DNA of 64,000 nt, taken from Uranotaenia lowii. Lineage: Eukaryota; Arthropoda; Insecta; Diptera; Culicidae. The notes beneath the pieces are model-generated. The model made no database searches. It saw only the letters and a program-made list of their open reading frames with translations, and had not been told where the DNA came from. Where the stretch lies: NCBI RefSeq assembly GCF_029784155.1, contig NC_073693.1, positions 149,546,843 to 149,610,842 of the forward strand, written 5' to 3'. Below, in pieces: positions 1 to 12,278 of this stretch; the stretch's first letter is position 1, and the number at the start of each line of letters is the position of its first letter. A program made the translations under genes and the position numbers.

Positions 1-1250
1 AAAGCAAAATTCGAATCGTTTTGCAGGCTTCAACAAATTTATTAAATGAAACTATTATATTTTTTTTTTTCCATTTTCTTCAGTAATGTCAAAAATATTT
101 GTCATTACAAATTTTATTAAACTGTAAAGTTTTACTTTTTTTATCATTCTTCATCATTTCATCAAAATATTATTCTTTTATTGAATAAAGTACAATAAAC
201 AAATTCAGTTTTTTTTTTCATTTTTGTTTTTTATGTTGATTTGTTTGTTCATCAGTTATCAGTGTAAAATAAACTCATTGCCTGTTAGACGACCATTTGC
301 GGCCAAAATACAATCTTTGAACCGCAATAACTATTTTGTTTCAAGTCCAATCATTCTGCAGTCTAGGGATAAAATATTTGTCTTAATTAAGGCTTTAAGA
401 AAATTATTCATGAAAAGTTATCGGCGACTAAAGATGGAAGTCATCATTAGGCCATTGAAGTGAAATTTAAAGTTAAAATTCTATACTTATAAATCTCATT
501 CACGCTTGAGACTCAAATAAATCCTCTTCACGGTCAGATCTTGTTGAAATTTTGCCTGTGATCTTTTGGCAGGCTAATTATAAATTTAAGCTTAGAGTAA
601 GTGAGATTTATCATGTTTAATTCTTCCTACACTTAGATAAGCACACCACTGGTAAGAGTACACTGCGGTTGGTAAAATTATTCAAAAATGCAAATTACTT
701 TTATGGTAAGGCAACCATAACTTCTTCAATTTTCGACCGATTTTGATAAATAACCACTTGAATGTTTGTTTTGAATTGGTCGAGTCTAAAATTTTATGTA
801 AAACAAAATTTTCTAAAAGAAATGCATTTTTATCATTTTTAGTATCATAAATTCACTGATATCAATTGTACTGTTGAATCATACGCGAAAATTAATTTCA
901 GATGAACGATAGCAAATTTATTCACCTTAAATATGCAAAAATTGCAAAATATGTACCTACTTTTTTACAAAATTCCATATTTGGAGCATAGCTTAAAAAC
1001 TGTTCTACTAAGATTTTATTTATATCATATTCGGATTCAGCGCTCAATTTCACATATTTATATATTCTATTTCTGAGTATTGATTTTAATTTCCAAAGCT
1101 TTAAATTCGGGATTATTCAAAATTTTGGTGCGCCCTCCCCCCATCCCTATTTTTCAATTAGTTCTTGAGTTGGGTACTATAAAAATTGTAAGAGTGACCC
1201 CTTTCCATCTTCTGATTATATTGTATGGGAGACTCCCTTTCCTTTCCAAA
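1..1250. other. AT-rich non-coding DNA
   Basis: No gene is seen. The open frames here are short, low in complexity and rich in Phe, Leu, Ile and Lys, as expected from AT-rich DNA. A C-rich patch near 1130-1145 is the only compositional break. Confidence 0.6.
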
Positions 1251-1257
1251 CCTCACC

Positions 1258-1370
1258 TACACAATGGGCCACTGACATACAATAAGGCGGCAAAAACTAT
1301 ATTTTTGCTTTTTTTTACTATTCTGAATTTGATACGAATTGTATGCATTTAACAAGCAATATAAACTATT
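1258..1370 (+). repeat. Dispersed repeat, copy 1
   Basis: This stretch aligns with 9300-9412 in the same orientation. Shared blocks include GGCAAAAA, TATATTTTTG, GAATTGTAT and TAAACTATTT in the same order and spacing. Similarity stops abruptly on the right in both copies. No ends or target duplications were found, so the class of the repeat is unknown. Confidence 0.5.
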
Positions 1371-2412
1371 TTCAGGAATGGTATTGTATATATGTTCAGA
1401 TAGGACAGGAGAATATGGACATTAACTCTTCAGACTGCAATTTAAAACTTTTGTTTTGACGTTTTGATATTTTTACGAAGATGTGAATGACCAAAATTTC
1501 CACCTTTCTGCATTAGTAGTAGAATGATACCTTTTATTGTACCTAGATATGAAATATATAACAAAAAATGTTTTTTTTACGAAAAAAATCCCATAAAATT
1601 GAATAATTCAATTTCCAATAAAATATGACAATGAAAAAGATCATCAGCTTGTTTTAAATGAAAATAATCACTAAAATACCCGTTATGAATATTTCACACA
1701 TTTTCACCCCAAGTCATTATTATCAGCAACACATTAATGAGAACTTTTTCGTGTTTACTTGTACTTTATTAACTTAAAGTAGACAAAAAAAAGTTTTGAA
1801 TACTCAACAAAGGTTGTTAATTATACCCTTCTGCGAATTCGCACCTTAATTGATTGGTAAATATTGGAACAAATGAGTCTTAATAAGAAATGTCATGGTC
1901 AAAAGCTTTTACTTCTGGACCCTATAAAAAGTTTCCGAATTTTCCTCAGGTTTTCCTTTATTTTCCGGAAAAAAGGTAGAACAGTTCATTTTCATCACAG
2001 CAATAAGAACTATACTTGAAATTTTGGCTTCGATATTTGGATAATGTGATTTTTTCTTATTCGCATTTATTATCAAAATATCACTAACTAATTTAGCTGT
2101 CACTGAAGAGACAGTTACATTTTTAAAAAAGTAGAGTATTTTATTAGAGTTACTTTTAATGGCTAATAGCGGTATGATAGCATGTAGGAAGATTGAAATG
2201 TCATCGTTCGCATAATAGTATCTTAAATCTGTGCCAGTGAAATGCGTTATTTACTATTTTCGGAATTTTAGGACCAAAGTAGGCCCAAGTAGGTCCAAGC
2301 ACAGGCGATGGAAGAACACTTTTGTTCAATTTTGATTCCTGTTGAGAAGCGTCCAAATAAATTAAGGTTACCAGAATTTTTCCCGCACATCTCCGGGCCG
2401 CGGCAACAAAAA
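1371..2412. other. AT-rich non-coding DNA
   Basis: Nothing recognisable was found on either strand. A 64-residue minus-strand frame at 1909-2103 has no recognisable motif. Confidence 0.55.
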
Positions 2413-2413
2413 A

Positions 2414-3565
2414 TACCTTTCAAATCAACTTTGTAGAACATTGTTAAGCTCTATGTTGTGTACTTACCTTGCAAAAATAATAATTTAAGGAAACCTTGCA
2501 AAAATGGTTTTTTTCACCTATATTTGTTTTTAGCTATACAATACCTCAAATTTCCACATTGAACATTTCGATTGAAAAAGACTCAAATGAGATATTCTAG
2601 TGGAAAACTTATTCGTTTCGCAGATTTTTTCTGTCAAAATCGCAAAAAATAGGTTAAAATTATACATTTTTTCTCGAGAAATGACAGTTGTGATTATGAT
2701 CCAAATTCATGTTAAAAATGTCGGTAGGTTCTCTTGGGTTCCTTGCCAAATGATTGAATTAAGTTGGTGATTTTCAATACCAATTCACATATTTAAAGGC
2801 CTTTTTCAAAGAAAACATCCGCATTTCTCGTAGAAAAGTCTAATTATCATCGTTCAGTTAATGGATGAATCTATTGCTTGCTGAGGTAATGGTTGAATAA
2901 ATAATTCAGCACATTTTCCGCACTTTTTTTATCAAATTTGTTAAAACAAATTTTTCAAAAATAATTAAAAAAACAGTTTTAAATTATTATTTTTTTAAAA
3001 TACAACCAAATGTGCTTAATCGCTTTAATAAGCATCGCGATGGAATAAAGCAATAATGAAACGACGGAAATTCGAGTTTTCTACGAGAAATGCGGATATT
3101 TTCATTGAATATGTGAATTTGTATTGAAAATTAACCAACTTATTTAAATCATTTGGCAAGGAACCCACGAGAACCCACCGACATTTTATAACATGCATTT
3201 AGATCATAATCACAACTGTCACTTCTCGAAAAAGAGGTGCGCCAAACTGCTCGCAAGCAAGTTATTACGATTTGAAAAATGTATAATTTTAACCGTGTAT
3301 TTTAATAATTTTAATTTTTTTTTTGCGATTTTGACAGAAAAAAAATCTGCGAAACGAATATGTTTTCCACTAGAATATCTGAGTAATAACATATTTGAGT
3401 CTATTTCAATCGAATTCTGTGGAAATTTGAGGTATTGTATTGCTAAAAACAAAAATAGTTGAAAAAAACCATTTTTTCTGCAAGGTTTCCTTAAATTATT
3501 ATTTTTTCAAGGTAAGTACACAACATAGAGCTTAACAATGCTTTACAAAGTTAATTTGAAAGGTA
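2414..3565. mobile_element. Long foldback element (1.15 kb)
   Basis: The left half and the right half are inverted copies of each other. Arms of roughly 450-470 bp pair from TACCTTTCAAAT at 2414 with ATTTGAAAGGTA ending at 3565, and continue through the matched blocks TGTTGTGTACTTACCTTG / CAAGGTAAGTACACAACA, CGTTTCGCAGATTTTTTCTG and its inverse, and CCGCATTTCTCGTAGAAAA and its inverse near 2820 and 3085. About 190 bp of unpaired sequence lies between the arms (roughly 2875-3060). TA sits at both outer ends, compatible with a TA target duplication as in Tc1/mariner-type MITEs. No transposase is encoded; the open frames at 3193-3462 and 3219-3452 lie inside the right arm and are not considered genes. 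Confidence 0.8.
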
Positions 3566-3566
3566 T

Positions 3567-4880
3567 AATGAACAACTTTGTAGAAGAAACCATGCCTGTA
3601 TCTTGCTTCTGTAAAAAGTTAGATTTTGGCGCCACTTTGCGGAATAAAATAGAACTAATTCAAATCCATCAATAGATAGCGCAAATATAGTCGAGTAACA
3701 TTGTGGAAGACAACGTTGAGCTACAACGAAGCCTCTGGCCTGCAGTCAATTTTGACCGCAAAATTGTGGTTCCTGGCCCACTGTGGGCCGAATAAATCCG
3801 GGCTATTTTATCTTAAAACCATGGAAAAAACGGGTATTTAATTTGAAAATTACTTAACAAAAATCAAAATTACTTGAATAAAAATTCGTTCATCGCAACA
3901 CACCAGCAGCTTTTTAATCCTTTTTTTTTTCATTCAGTAAACCGTCCTTGACATTTTGATAAAAACTTGCTCAAAAGATTTCGTTTTTGGACAGAAATGA
4001 AATAAGGAAATCAAATTCTCACACATAGTTTTTTTGGGTGATTAATTCATCTTCGATATAAAACCTAAACAGTAACATAATTTCCTTCTAATTGAAATTA
4101 CACAATTGGATAGGTTAAAAGTCCTTATTTCGAGACTTTAAAAAACTATCCCTCGTCAAAATGAAAAGTCATTTTTGAGCTTGTTGAATATCTAACCTTC
4201 TCCGATATTTTCATGGTTACGATGGCTAAGGAGATCTACATAATGTATTTTTAAAAACATAACTAGTACCAGTGACCCGTTAGCGTTCATCCATGAACAC
4301 GAGGCATCCATGCCACCGCCAATCTAACGCTCAGTAGGGTAGGAGTTTCAAAACGTTAGCTAATAAATTAATGGACCCACATTAAGATCGAGCTCGTTTG
4401 ATAATTAGCTAGTGGAACCAGTCGGAACAAGCAGCTGGAAAGAAGGATGGCTGATACTTAAGTCAAAACAAACAATTATGAGGCTGATTTTCTGCTCGAA
4501 CCAAAACGATCAAGATGATGTTTATCAAATGCAATTAAGGTGAACTGTAGAATTTATCATACGTTTTATTTTTTTTAGTTTTTTTTTAAATTCCACTTCA
4601 CGGTGAATTGAAATTTTGACTTAACCACAGTGTAAGACTAAAACTACATATAATCATTTGAATTGCGATGAAATTATATTTAAAAAAAAAATGTTGTTCA
4701 AATATTATTTCAATAGAGACCTGAATAAAACTATCCAAATTCAAATTCTTAGTAGAAATTAAAAATCCATTAAAATGTCATCACAAAGAAAGTGACTCCA
4801 TGGTGTCGAAACAAATTCCGGACTCTGTGTTCAATGTTGCAGCAGGTCTCACCTTTGCTGCCTTTAGCTTGAAATGTTCG
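3567..4880. other. Non-coding DNA with one dispersed repeat
   Basis: No gene recognised. A copy of the CCGG-containing dispersed repeat lies at about 3788-3850 and is listed separately. The part at 4260-4460 is less AT-rich but shows no coding pattern. Confidence 0.5.
3788..3850 (+). repeat. CCGG-type dispersed repeat, fragment
   Basis: Contains ATCCGGGCTATTTTATCTTA followed by AAACC and a further CGGG block. The same core, TTTTATCTTAAAACC preceded and followed by CCGG blocks, recurs at 62452-62530, 63727-63830 and, inverted, at 46108-46208. The copies are diverged, so this is an old family of unknown class. Confidence 0.55.
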
Positions 4881-4885
4881 CTTAA

Positions 4886-5038
4886 CCCTTCGTTTCATAA
4901 AGTAACAAATTTGCAACAATTAATGTATGGAAAAAGTGAAAAATCGTATTTTATTTTAATTTTTTTTCTTGATGTACTCATCATTTCCAACTTTAAAAAA
5001 TGATTTTTAAGGAAAAATAAAAAATCATGAAATGAAGG
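4886..5038. mobile_element. TTAA-flanked MITE (piggyBac-type ends)
   Basis: The element is 153 bp and is bounded by TTAA on both sides (4882-4885 and 5039-5042). Its ends are inverted: CCCTTCGTTTCAT on the left and ATGAAATGAAGGG on the right, 13 bp with one mismatch. TTAA duplications together with ends starting CCC are the hallmark of the piggyBac superfamily. A diverged second copy interrupts a retrotransposon at 49650-49794, which supports it being a mobile unit. It encodes no protein and would need transposase supplied from elsewhere. Confidence 0.8.
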
Positions 5039-5042
5039 GTTA

Positions 5043-5556
5043 ATTAATTCATAAACGTGAATCATGTTCCTACCACAGGAATATAATAACAAAGTGCCGA
5101 ATGAAAACTCTGAATAATAAAAAGGCTGCAAGCCTGAAAACAACTAAAACCACAAACACACCCCCAATTGCTAGTTAACACTTTTTCACCCATCCATCCT
5201 CGGTACAAACAATGTTGTTATTTTGCGCAAAAAAAAACCTTTGCCATCAAAATGAAATGCTTTGCAAAAAAAACCCAAGTCCGCTATATGAAGGTTAGAC
5301 AAAAACAGCATAATGTTCATCATCATTATGTGTTATGAAACAACGACGTTTTTTGTCAGTCTTGTTTTATCATTGATTGAATTGCAAATTGTATGTTTAG
5401 ATTTGCTAGGAGATGATTGAACTTGTTGGGCTGGAAAATCGCTGTTGATAGCTGTTTTAATATAGATTCAATGAATAAGTGTTTTTTGAAATAAGTTTGA
5501 AAAATGAATTTAATTTATTCTCTTTGACATTTAGTTCGGAAGTAACGTAAACTCAC
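5043..5556. other. AT-rich non-coding DNA
   Basis: Nothing recognisable on either strand. Confidence 0.5.
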
Positions 5557-5733
5557 TTTTTTTTGTTTCGATTACAGCAGTAGTAACGCATCTATGTCAT
5601 TCGCGACTTTATATAAACGTTACAGTTATTGAGAAACTTATCCGGTACAACTGTGTCAGATGTTTACTCTTGGGTTCGAACTCACGGACATCGGCGAAGC
5701 AACTGACTTGCCAACTAGTTATATCACAAGCTC
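5557..5733 (-). mobile_element. tRNA-derived SINE, family B, minus strand
   Basis: Read on the minus strand, the element starts at about 5733 with a tRNA-like head: an A-box-like segment (ACTAGTTGGCAAGTC) and a B-box-like segment (GAGTTCGAACCC, plus-strand 5672-5683 region). It then carries a body with GTCGCGAATGACATAG and ends in an A-rich tail (a T run at 5557-5564 on the plus strand). A copy of almost the same length, 178 bp, lies on the plus strand at 61347-61524, with head, body and tail in the same order. No clear target duplication was found. Confidence 0.75.
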
Positions 5734-7215
5734 TTAGTGATTTCATGCTAGAAAGAAATTGAATCGATTTTTGTTTTCTCGTAATAATCACTGTGCCTTA
5801 AATTTCTTCAATTTGAATCAACAGAAATCAAAGTATTTTACAATAAATTCAAATTTAGTTCAAACTTGAATTTGTTTGAGATTAAAAGAGGTTCAATAAG
5901 TAGGCGTTGCTTTAATAGAAGTGGAAAGTTTTAGCTCCTGCCAAATTTAATAGCGATAAAGTGGACCATTCGTGAAATAGTAAAAAGTGAAAAAGTTCTA
6001 ATCAAGCATCGTTCCATTAGCTGCTTCATCCTGATGTCAATGCTCCAATTAATACCAATGTTCATTCTTCCCGGAATTATGTTGACTTTTCCATTTGGCA
6101 GAAATTGGGCCGGATGAACTGAAGTTAACCATTCCCGGGTTTCTAGAAAAGTATAGAAGCTAAGTATTCTGTCCATGTTTTTTCGATGTCACATGTTTAA
6201 CTTTCCTGAAATATTTTATTATTTTGATAACAGGATTTCAATTTTCTGAAATATAGTAATTTTGCTAAAACTTTTGTGGCTGGAAATGAGGGTCCTAAAG
6301 CTCAATAAGGAATTCAACTGAGCCACGCCCGTGATCATGGAGTTCCAAATCCATTTGTTTGAATAACGATTCCGATCATAAAAATAACATCAAAGAATTT
6401 GCAAAACTAATAATGAATTATCAGTTTTGAACCATTTCTCATATAACATTTCAAGTTCAATGTTTAAGGTGGATGTGAGTAGTTAATCAAGCTTAGCTTA
6501 GCTAAACTTGAATTTGTTTGAGAATAAAATATTTAACTTTTCCTCTCAAAGTCAGTTGGATTTGATCAGTGGGCATGGGCAATCAATATGCATTTCTAAC
6601 GATTCTTGCAGTTTTGGTTTCATTTATTGAAATTTGATCTTGCAAATTTTTAGTTTAATCTTTCTCAACCCACCGTATATTTTATTAACATATTTTCAGA
6701 TGTATTATTGGTATTAATTCCTTTCTCATTTCTATTTCAGGTAAAACCAGCCAGACCTTCTATATTCTTCTAGCTGTAAGTAATCAACATGTCTAACACC
6801 ATAATCATTCTTCGAATTGAAGAACACTTTAAAAATGAAAGTTGCTGTCTTCCAACCATATAAACAGCACCAAATTGAAAAGATGATCCGAAAAAGTTAA
6901 ATAAAAGCTCCCAAATCTCGTTAATCATACCGGGTACATACTAGGCAACCTCCTGAAGGGCAGTAACTCATCAAGCTCACTGGGACCACTTAGAGTGCGA
7001 GAAGCCCAGGCTTCCCTGATGCTCTTATTGAATCAACAAAATTCAAAAAGAGAGCCCGGAACCGTATCCCCATATGGTACGATCGCGCTCCATTGAGCCG
7101 GTTGTAAATGACCACCATTTGATCTCTACCCGAGGAACTGAATGGAACATATTAAAGTTCATTTTGCTTATTTTTAAATTTTGACATCATGATAAGAATG
7201 TTTGAAGCATGGTAG
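5734..7215. other. Non-coding DNA
   Basis: No gene recognised. An exact 20-bp direct repeat occurs at 5862-5881 and 6504-6523. The segment 6940-7140 is distinctly richer in G+C than its surroundings but shows no long open frame and no motif I recognise; it may be a fragment of an older element. Confidence 0.5.
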
Positions 7216-7217
7216 TA

Positions 7218-7639
7218 GACTGAGTCGATTTTGGATCATTTTTGAGTTTCTCGAACCCTCGGGTCTAAAAACTTAGTTTTGGTTTTAAACTAATTTATGA
7301 TTTTTTGCTGAATTTTAACTAAAGTTTACATGAGTAAATTTTAACTTTTAGGTTTGTATGGCAAAATTGAATATTTTGTACTGAAAAATCAACATCATTT
7401 TTGTTTTTTCTGTAGAACCGAGTCTGCTAATGGTTTTTGTGCTAATTTATAAATTCTCTAAAGGAAATTTTCCGCTGAACAACTTTTTCGGTGTTGGTTT
7501 TTCAGTTCAAAATATTCAATTTTCCCATAAAAACCTGAATGTTCAAATATACTCATGTTAACGTTAATTAAAAGTTCTGCAAAAATCATGAATGAGTTTC
7601 AAACCAAAACTTAAAGAATGACCCCAAATCAATTCAGTC
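7218..7639. mobile_element. TA-flanked MITE, GACTGAGTCG family, short copy
   Basis: A 422-bp element with inverted ends, GACTGAGTCGATTTTGG on the left and CCAAATCAATTCAGTC on the right, preceded by TA; the right flank is CA, probably mutated. The arms pair over most of the element, sharing CAAAATTGAATATTTTG-type and TTACATGAGTAAATTT-type blocks. Longer and partial relatives lie at 50983-52078 and 32452-32663. No coding capacity. Confidence 0.75.
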
Positions 7640-7701
7640 CATGGGTAGCCAATATTTTCAACAAAATGACCTTAATTGGATGTTAGCAAATAGCATAAAA
7701 T

Positions 7702-7930
7702 GTTTGTCTTTATGAAAATTTCACGCATGGATCCACGAATGGGCTGTTTGTGTCCATTGAAACTAAAGTTGGCATACTTCCGGGGTTCTTTAACAATCAA
7801 ACAATTTGTGGCTCGCGGGCCACACGGTTGTAAACTTATAAAGACCCTTCAATTTATGCAAACATTTTTTTTATTCAATGTACTAAAACAGCCCACAAGC
7901 GGATCCATGATGCAAAATTTTAATAAACAA
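7702..7930. repeat. Small foldback (about 230 bp)
   Basis: An inverted repeat: CATGGATCCACGAATGGGCT near 7726 pairs with AGCCCACAAGCGGATCCATG near 7889, and similarity extends outward through a TTTGT...AAAATTT block and inward to CATTGAA/TTCAATG. About 110 bp separates the arms. Probably a decayed MITE; no clear target duplication. Confidence 0.6.
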
Positions 7931-9299
7931 ATACGTTTTCTGTTTTCCACTAGCTTCAAAATTAGGTTTTTTTTAGTATTAGTACGAGAAAACATTCTTA
8001 GCGAAATTTTTTTGTAATTGTAACCTTCCTCTATCTTATATGAGATTGATTCTTTCAAAATCATACGTATAGAAAAGTTACTTCTAGCACTTCTAGCAGA
8101 CTAAACATGGGAAGTATATAAGATCTTGAAGACCACTCCACTATGGAGTAGTTCCAAAAAACTAGGTGGCAAAAAATATTCATTGATTCCAGTTTATTTG
8201 TAAACATAGAACATTTTGTAGGAACTCATTTTAGATACATTTACCAAAAAAATTTGTTCGTGTTATTTTCTACCCAACTTTTTATACTTATTTAAATCCG
8301 TTTATTGGAGTCCTGATAGCTAAATGATAAATTCTATTTAAATATATTTCATGGAACTCAGGTGCAAAACATTTTAAATGATTATCAAACTAAGCGAAAA
8401 AAAATTTCTTGACAAAACAGCTACAACTTTGATGAATTTATACTCAGTAATGGGTAAAAATAACTTATTTGTGACCGTCCGGATATTGTGATTGTCCGGA
8501 ATGGTCCTGATTTAAAAAAAATGGTTTTTAAAATGAACTGAATTGTCCTGATTTCCAAAAAATATATAAATTGTAATTGAATTTATAGTAAAATCAACAG
8601 AACAAATCTGTAATAAAGTAATTAAACCGATAATGAGTTTTTTTAACATGAACAGCAGGCCAGGCAATATACTTTTTACCTCTGTTACCTAAATTAAGGC
8701 GCCTACAGTACCATTATTCCGCCTTCATTTATACAGTTGAAGCAGAATAAGTGGTGTCCTGAAATGTCTTTATTTTTTTTCTGCCTCAAACCCAAGAGTT
8801 CACTCGAGGCAAGTTGGAGAAGGATTGTTCACGAAAGAAACTAAACTTTTACCTAAAGTTAATTTAAAAAAAAATTAAAATTTAGTTTGAAATATCGTTT
8901 AATTGTGCATTTCAATAGATGTGGGAGAAATCAGAGCCTTACTTCAGAGCGTTCGCAGAAAAAAAAATATTTTAGAAAATTTTGCACAACTCTCATTGTG
9001 CCATTTTTGACAAAATTTAACCGAGTTTTCCATGGTGTTGGCTTCTGTACCCTGTTTCTCAAGGCGTAAATCGACAGTGTCTTTCAATATGTCTCAGTTT
9101 GGTATTTCTCAATAAAATTTTCTTTTTCTTGGTTCACCAGATATAACATATAACACCAGGTATAAGTAGTATAGTGATAAGACCACCAATCGGACAAATC
9201 CAATACGAGATTTCTCATTTAACGAGAATGAATCAGACATAATATGTTATTTTAAATTTTCCAGTAAGTCTCTTTATTTATAGTGACCAATGCACTTCA
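7931..9299. other. AT-rich non-coding DNA
   Basis: No gene recognised. A possible very diverged piece of the CCGG-type repeat lies around 8470-8560 (GTCCGGATATTGTGATTGTC), too degraded to assign firmly. Confidence 0.45.
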
Positions 9300-9412
9300 G
9301 GACACCCCTATACAATGAAGTGGCAAAAAATATATTTTTGTTTTTTATAAACTTTTTTGAAAATGAAATGAATTGTATACACTCAACAACCAATGTAAAC
9401 TATTTACAAAAA
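9300..9412 (+). repeat. Dispersed repeat, copy 2
   Basis: Aligned with 1258-1370, same orientation; see that entry for the shared blocks. Similarity ends on the right just after TAAACTATTT. Confidence 0.5.
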
Positions 9413-10919
9413 AACGCTACATTGAAATTTTATTAATTTTGGGAAAAAAGTAATTTTAAAAAAAATTTCAGTTATTTCTACACATATCGATATTGTATCA
9501 TAGCTTTTGGTCACAATCAATTATCTTCCTGCACGTTATGAACAATGTTTGCTTAACGATGTTCTACATAAACAATACTATTCTTCCAAAATGGTTAAAA
9601 ATTACCATTTTCAAGTTTTTATTATAACTTCGAAAGATGCAGATATATGCAGCTATTTGAATTTTTGCTGCCTTAAACCTCATAGTGCAATGTAAATGCA
9701 GAGTGCTTCAAGCCGTAAAAGCAATTTATGGGTCGCACTCACACTTATATGTAGGTCATCAGGAATATCCTATATTTAAACAACGTAAAAAAAATTGTAA
9801 ACTAGAATGCCAACTCGTGTTTAATTCGATAAATATTTCATTGTCCTCCGGAAGCCTCAAAATTTTGCACTCAGTTTTTTATACAAAGAGCTCGAATAAA
9901 AATTGTGATTTTATAAATATAAAAAAAAAACTTCAATATTTCTTTAAAAAACATATTGTTTGTTAATTATTCTAGCTCAATTAAGCATTTTTATATATTT
10001 TTTGTTGTGTTTATGAGTATTTTTTTGGTTTTTTCTTAGAAAAAATACGATTTTCAAGAATTTAAGAAGCAAGTGGAGGCTTCCTCTTTATTCCTGTTTC
10101 TGGTTTTCTTTTTATCTAGATGTCAGCAGATCTTCAAGAACAATAAATTCTCCTAATAAATTAATTATTTTAATCATGGAAATTTTGCATCCTTCGAAAT
10201 TTTAAGGCATTTTTGGAAATATAACTTTTTTTATCTTTACTTGTTCAGAATTCCAACGAAGGGTCCAACGAAGGGTTAACTCAATTTTTGCCAGCTTCCA
10301 TCCAACTTTTTCCACATTTTTTCACGTGTATGCTGAGAGCAGAGTTTAACAAATAATTCAACATAACTTTCATAATTCTAGATAGTTACTTAGTTACATT
10401 AAATAACTCGTGACCATCTGCTTTCGTGAACAGTCCTTACTTTCAGGTGTGTAAAAACTTTGTGTTTATTATATGTTTCCAAAAATCCCTTCTAAAATAA
10501 CACATTTCTTATTTTTCCCGAATTAAAAAATTTGTGATCACGTTTCTATGCACAACTTTAAAAAAATAAAATTTATTTTTCACTTGATGCAAAAAATTAA
10601 CCACTCCTATGATAAGCAATCTCCAACATATGTGTGAATTGAATTTTTTTTTGCAATAAGCCTTGAAGGTTGGAATGGCAACTTTTGAGCAAAAGAAACA
10701 TTAATGAAACGAAGAACACAACTTAGGGACCATCTTACCCCGCACGTTGGAAAACAATCGGCTGTTAGTGCTTATTAAATTCAAATATTCAGTAGATTGA
10801 TCTGATACGTGAGCTTCTGATCACATTTCTCAATTATGTTGGATAACTCATAGAATATTCAGAAGTAATGTTTATAAAGTTACTCAGACAACAACAACTT
10901 AAGGATTCAGTAAAAGATC
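9413..10919. other. AT-rich non-coding DNA
   Basis: No gene recognised. At about 10258-10276 the block AACGAAGGG occurs twice in tandem, followed by TTAA; it resembles one end of the TTAA MITE family, but no partner end was found. Confidence 0.5.
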
Positions 10920-11522
10920 TTAGGTGTACCGTATATCTTTAAGGAAAAATTAAAGTTTGAAAAGTGAATTACACGTGAAATTGTGCGTTTATGTTATTAA
11001 TGAGTTAAATAGAAAAGAGTTTAAGTGGAAATGCAAATTGTGGTGCAATCATGAAGATTTAAAAGTGAAATCTTTTGACTCTGTGTATTCAGTTGGAGGA
11101 TCTGGTATGTCTTCCGGAGCAATCTAAGGAAGTTCTATTTGAAGATGAGCGCTGAACTACAGTGAAGCTTCAGATCCAATTTAAAGATAAGTTTTTTGAT
11201 TACTCATACTATTTTATGTCCTAAACTATTTTCAATTTTTTGTTACAAAACATTAAAACATTTGGAAATTTGACAGTTGGACATTTTTCAAACAACTCGT
11301 GTTCCTGTGTTTCAGATATCTCTGCGTTCTCTGTTCCATGGTAGGCCCAACCATTTTATGTTTTTGATCATTTTGATGTTTTTTATGTTTAAATGATCAA
11401 AAACATGAACAAAGACAAGAAGAGTAATAATATACGCTTATTATTCTTTGGGACTCAGACATAAGTTCTGGCTATGGAAGTACGATTAGTGATTAGTGAT
11501 TAGGTGTACCGTATATCTTTAA
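10920..11522. repeat. 23-bp exact direct repeat pair bounding 557 bp
   Basis: The 23 bp at 10920-10942, beginning TTAGGTGTACCGTATATC, recurs exactly at 11500-11522. The 557 bp between are AT-rich and contain a 17-bp-stem hairpin (TTTTTGATCATTT and its inverse) at about 11361-11411. The pair could be target duplications of an old insertion or a small local duplication. Confidence 0.6.
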
Positions 11523-12278
11523 CTGTAGATCGTGCTAAAGATTGTTAACAAGTATTGCTTAATAGCAAACAGATATTGTTAAAAACTTTTTGATTTTCTT
11601 GGGTTTATTCTCATTTTCTGCTATTTAAAATTGAATACTCAAATTCTTCTTTGAAAAGATTAAGTTTTTGTGTCTGAAATGATTTTATAGATTTTTTTAA
11701 ACCTTAGATACGATTTGAACGCTACTGATTCGATTTGTAAAAAAAATTGAAATTCCAATTAATATTCATCCACTTTCCGCTAGTCCTCTACTGTTCCAAA
11801 TTCTTCAATAAAAACGTCCGGAATTGCCCGGCCGCTGAATACGTGTTATAAAAAGTATAGTTTGTTGAAGGATGATATGGTTCATAGTTTTCATTTATCA
11901 ACTATTTTGAGGATATCTTGCTCGAATTCGACCTTTATTTTATTCGTTAATAAGCAATTTGAAATTTCACTAGATTTCATGTTCATTTTGATAAAAGTTC
12001 TAAAAGCGACAAGTGATCTGATGTCATTAGCAAGTGGGAACATTCTGAAATTCATTCGATCTTCAAATGGAGCCGAAAAAAAAACTAAACTCTCGAAATC
12101 GTGGAAAGACGAGAAGTCTGTACTTGAAGAAGATCTTATGCCTTACACCCTACACACAAAATCATGAGAAGAAGGATGAAATAGAAAAAAATAGAGCTAT
12201 TCGGTACATCTCTAATGTCGTACTTTTTCGGACACTTTATGAAATTTTCTACGATCAATTTTTCACAAATTAAAAGAC
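11523..12278. other. AT-rich non-coding DNA
   Basis: Overlapping short frames on both strands at 11862-12402 show no known motif and are treated as chance. Confidence 0.45.

Noticed and set aside
10258..10276. Third TTAA-MITE copy
   Set aside because: Only the AACGAAGGGTTAA end-like block is present; the interior and the other end do not match.
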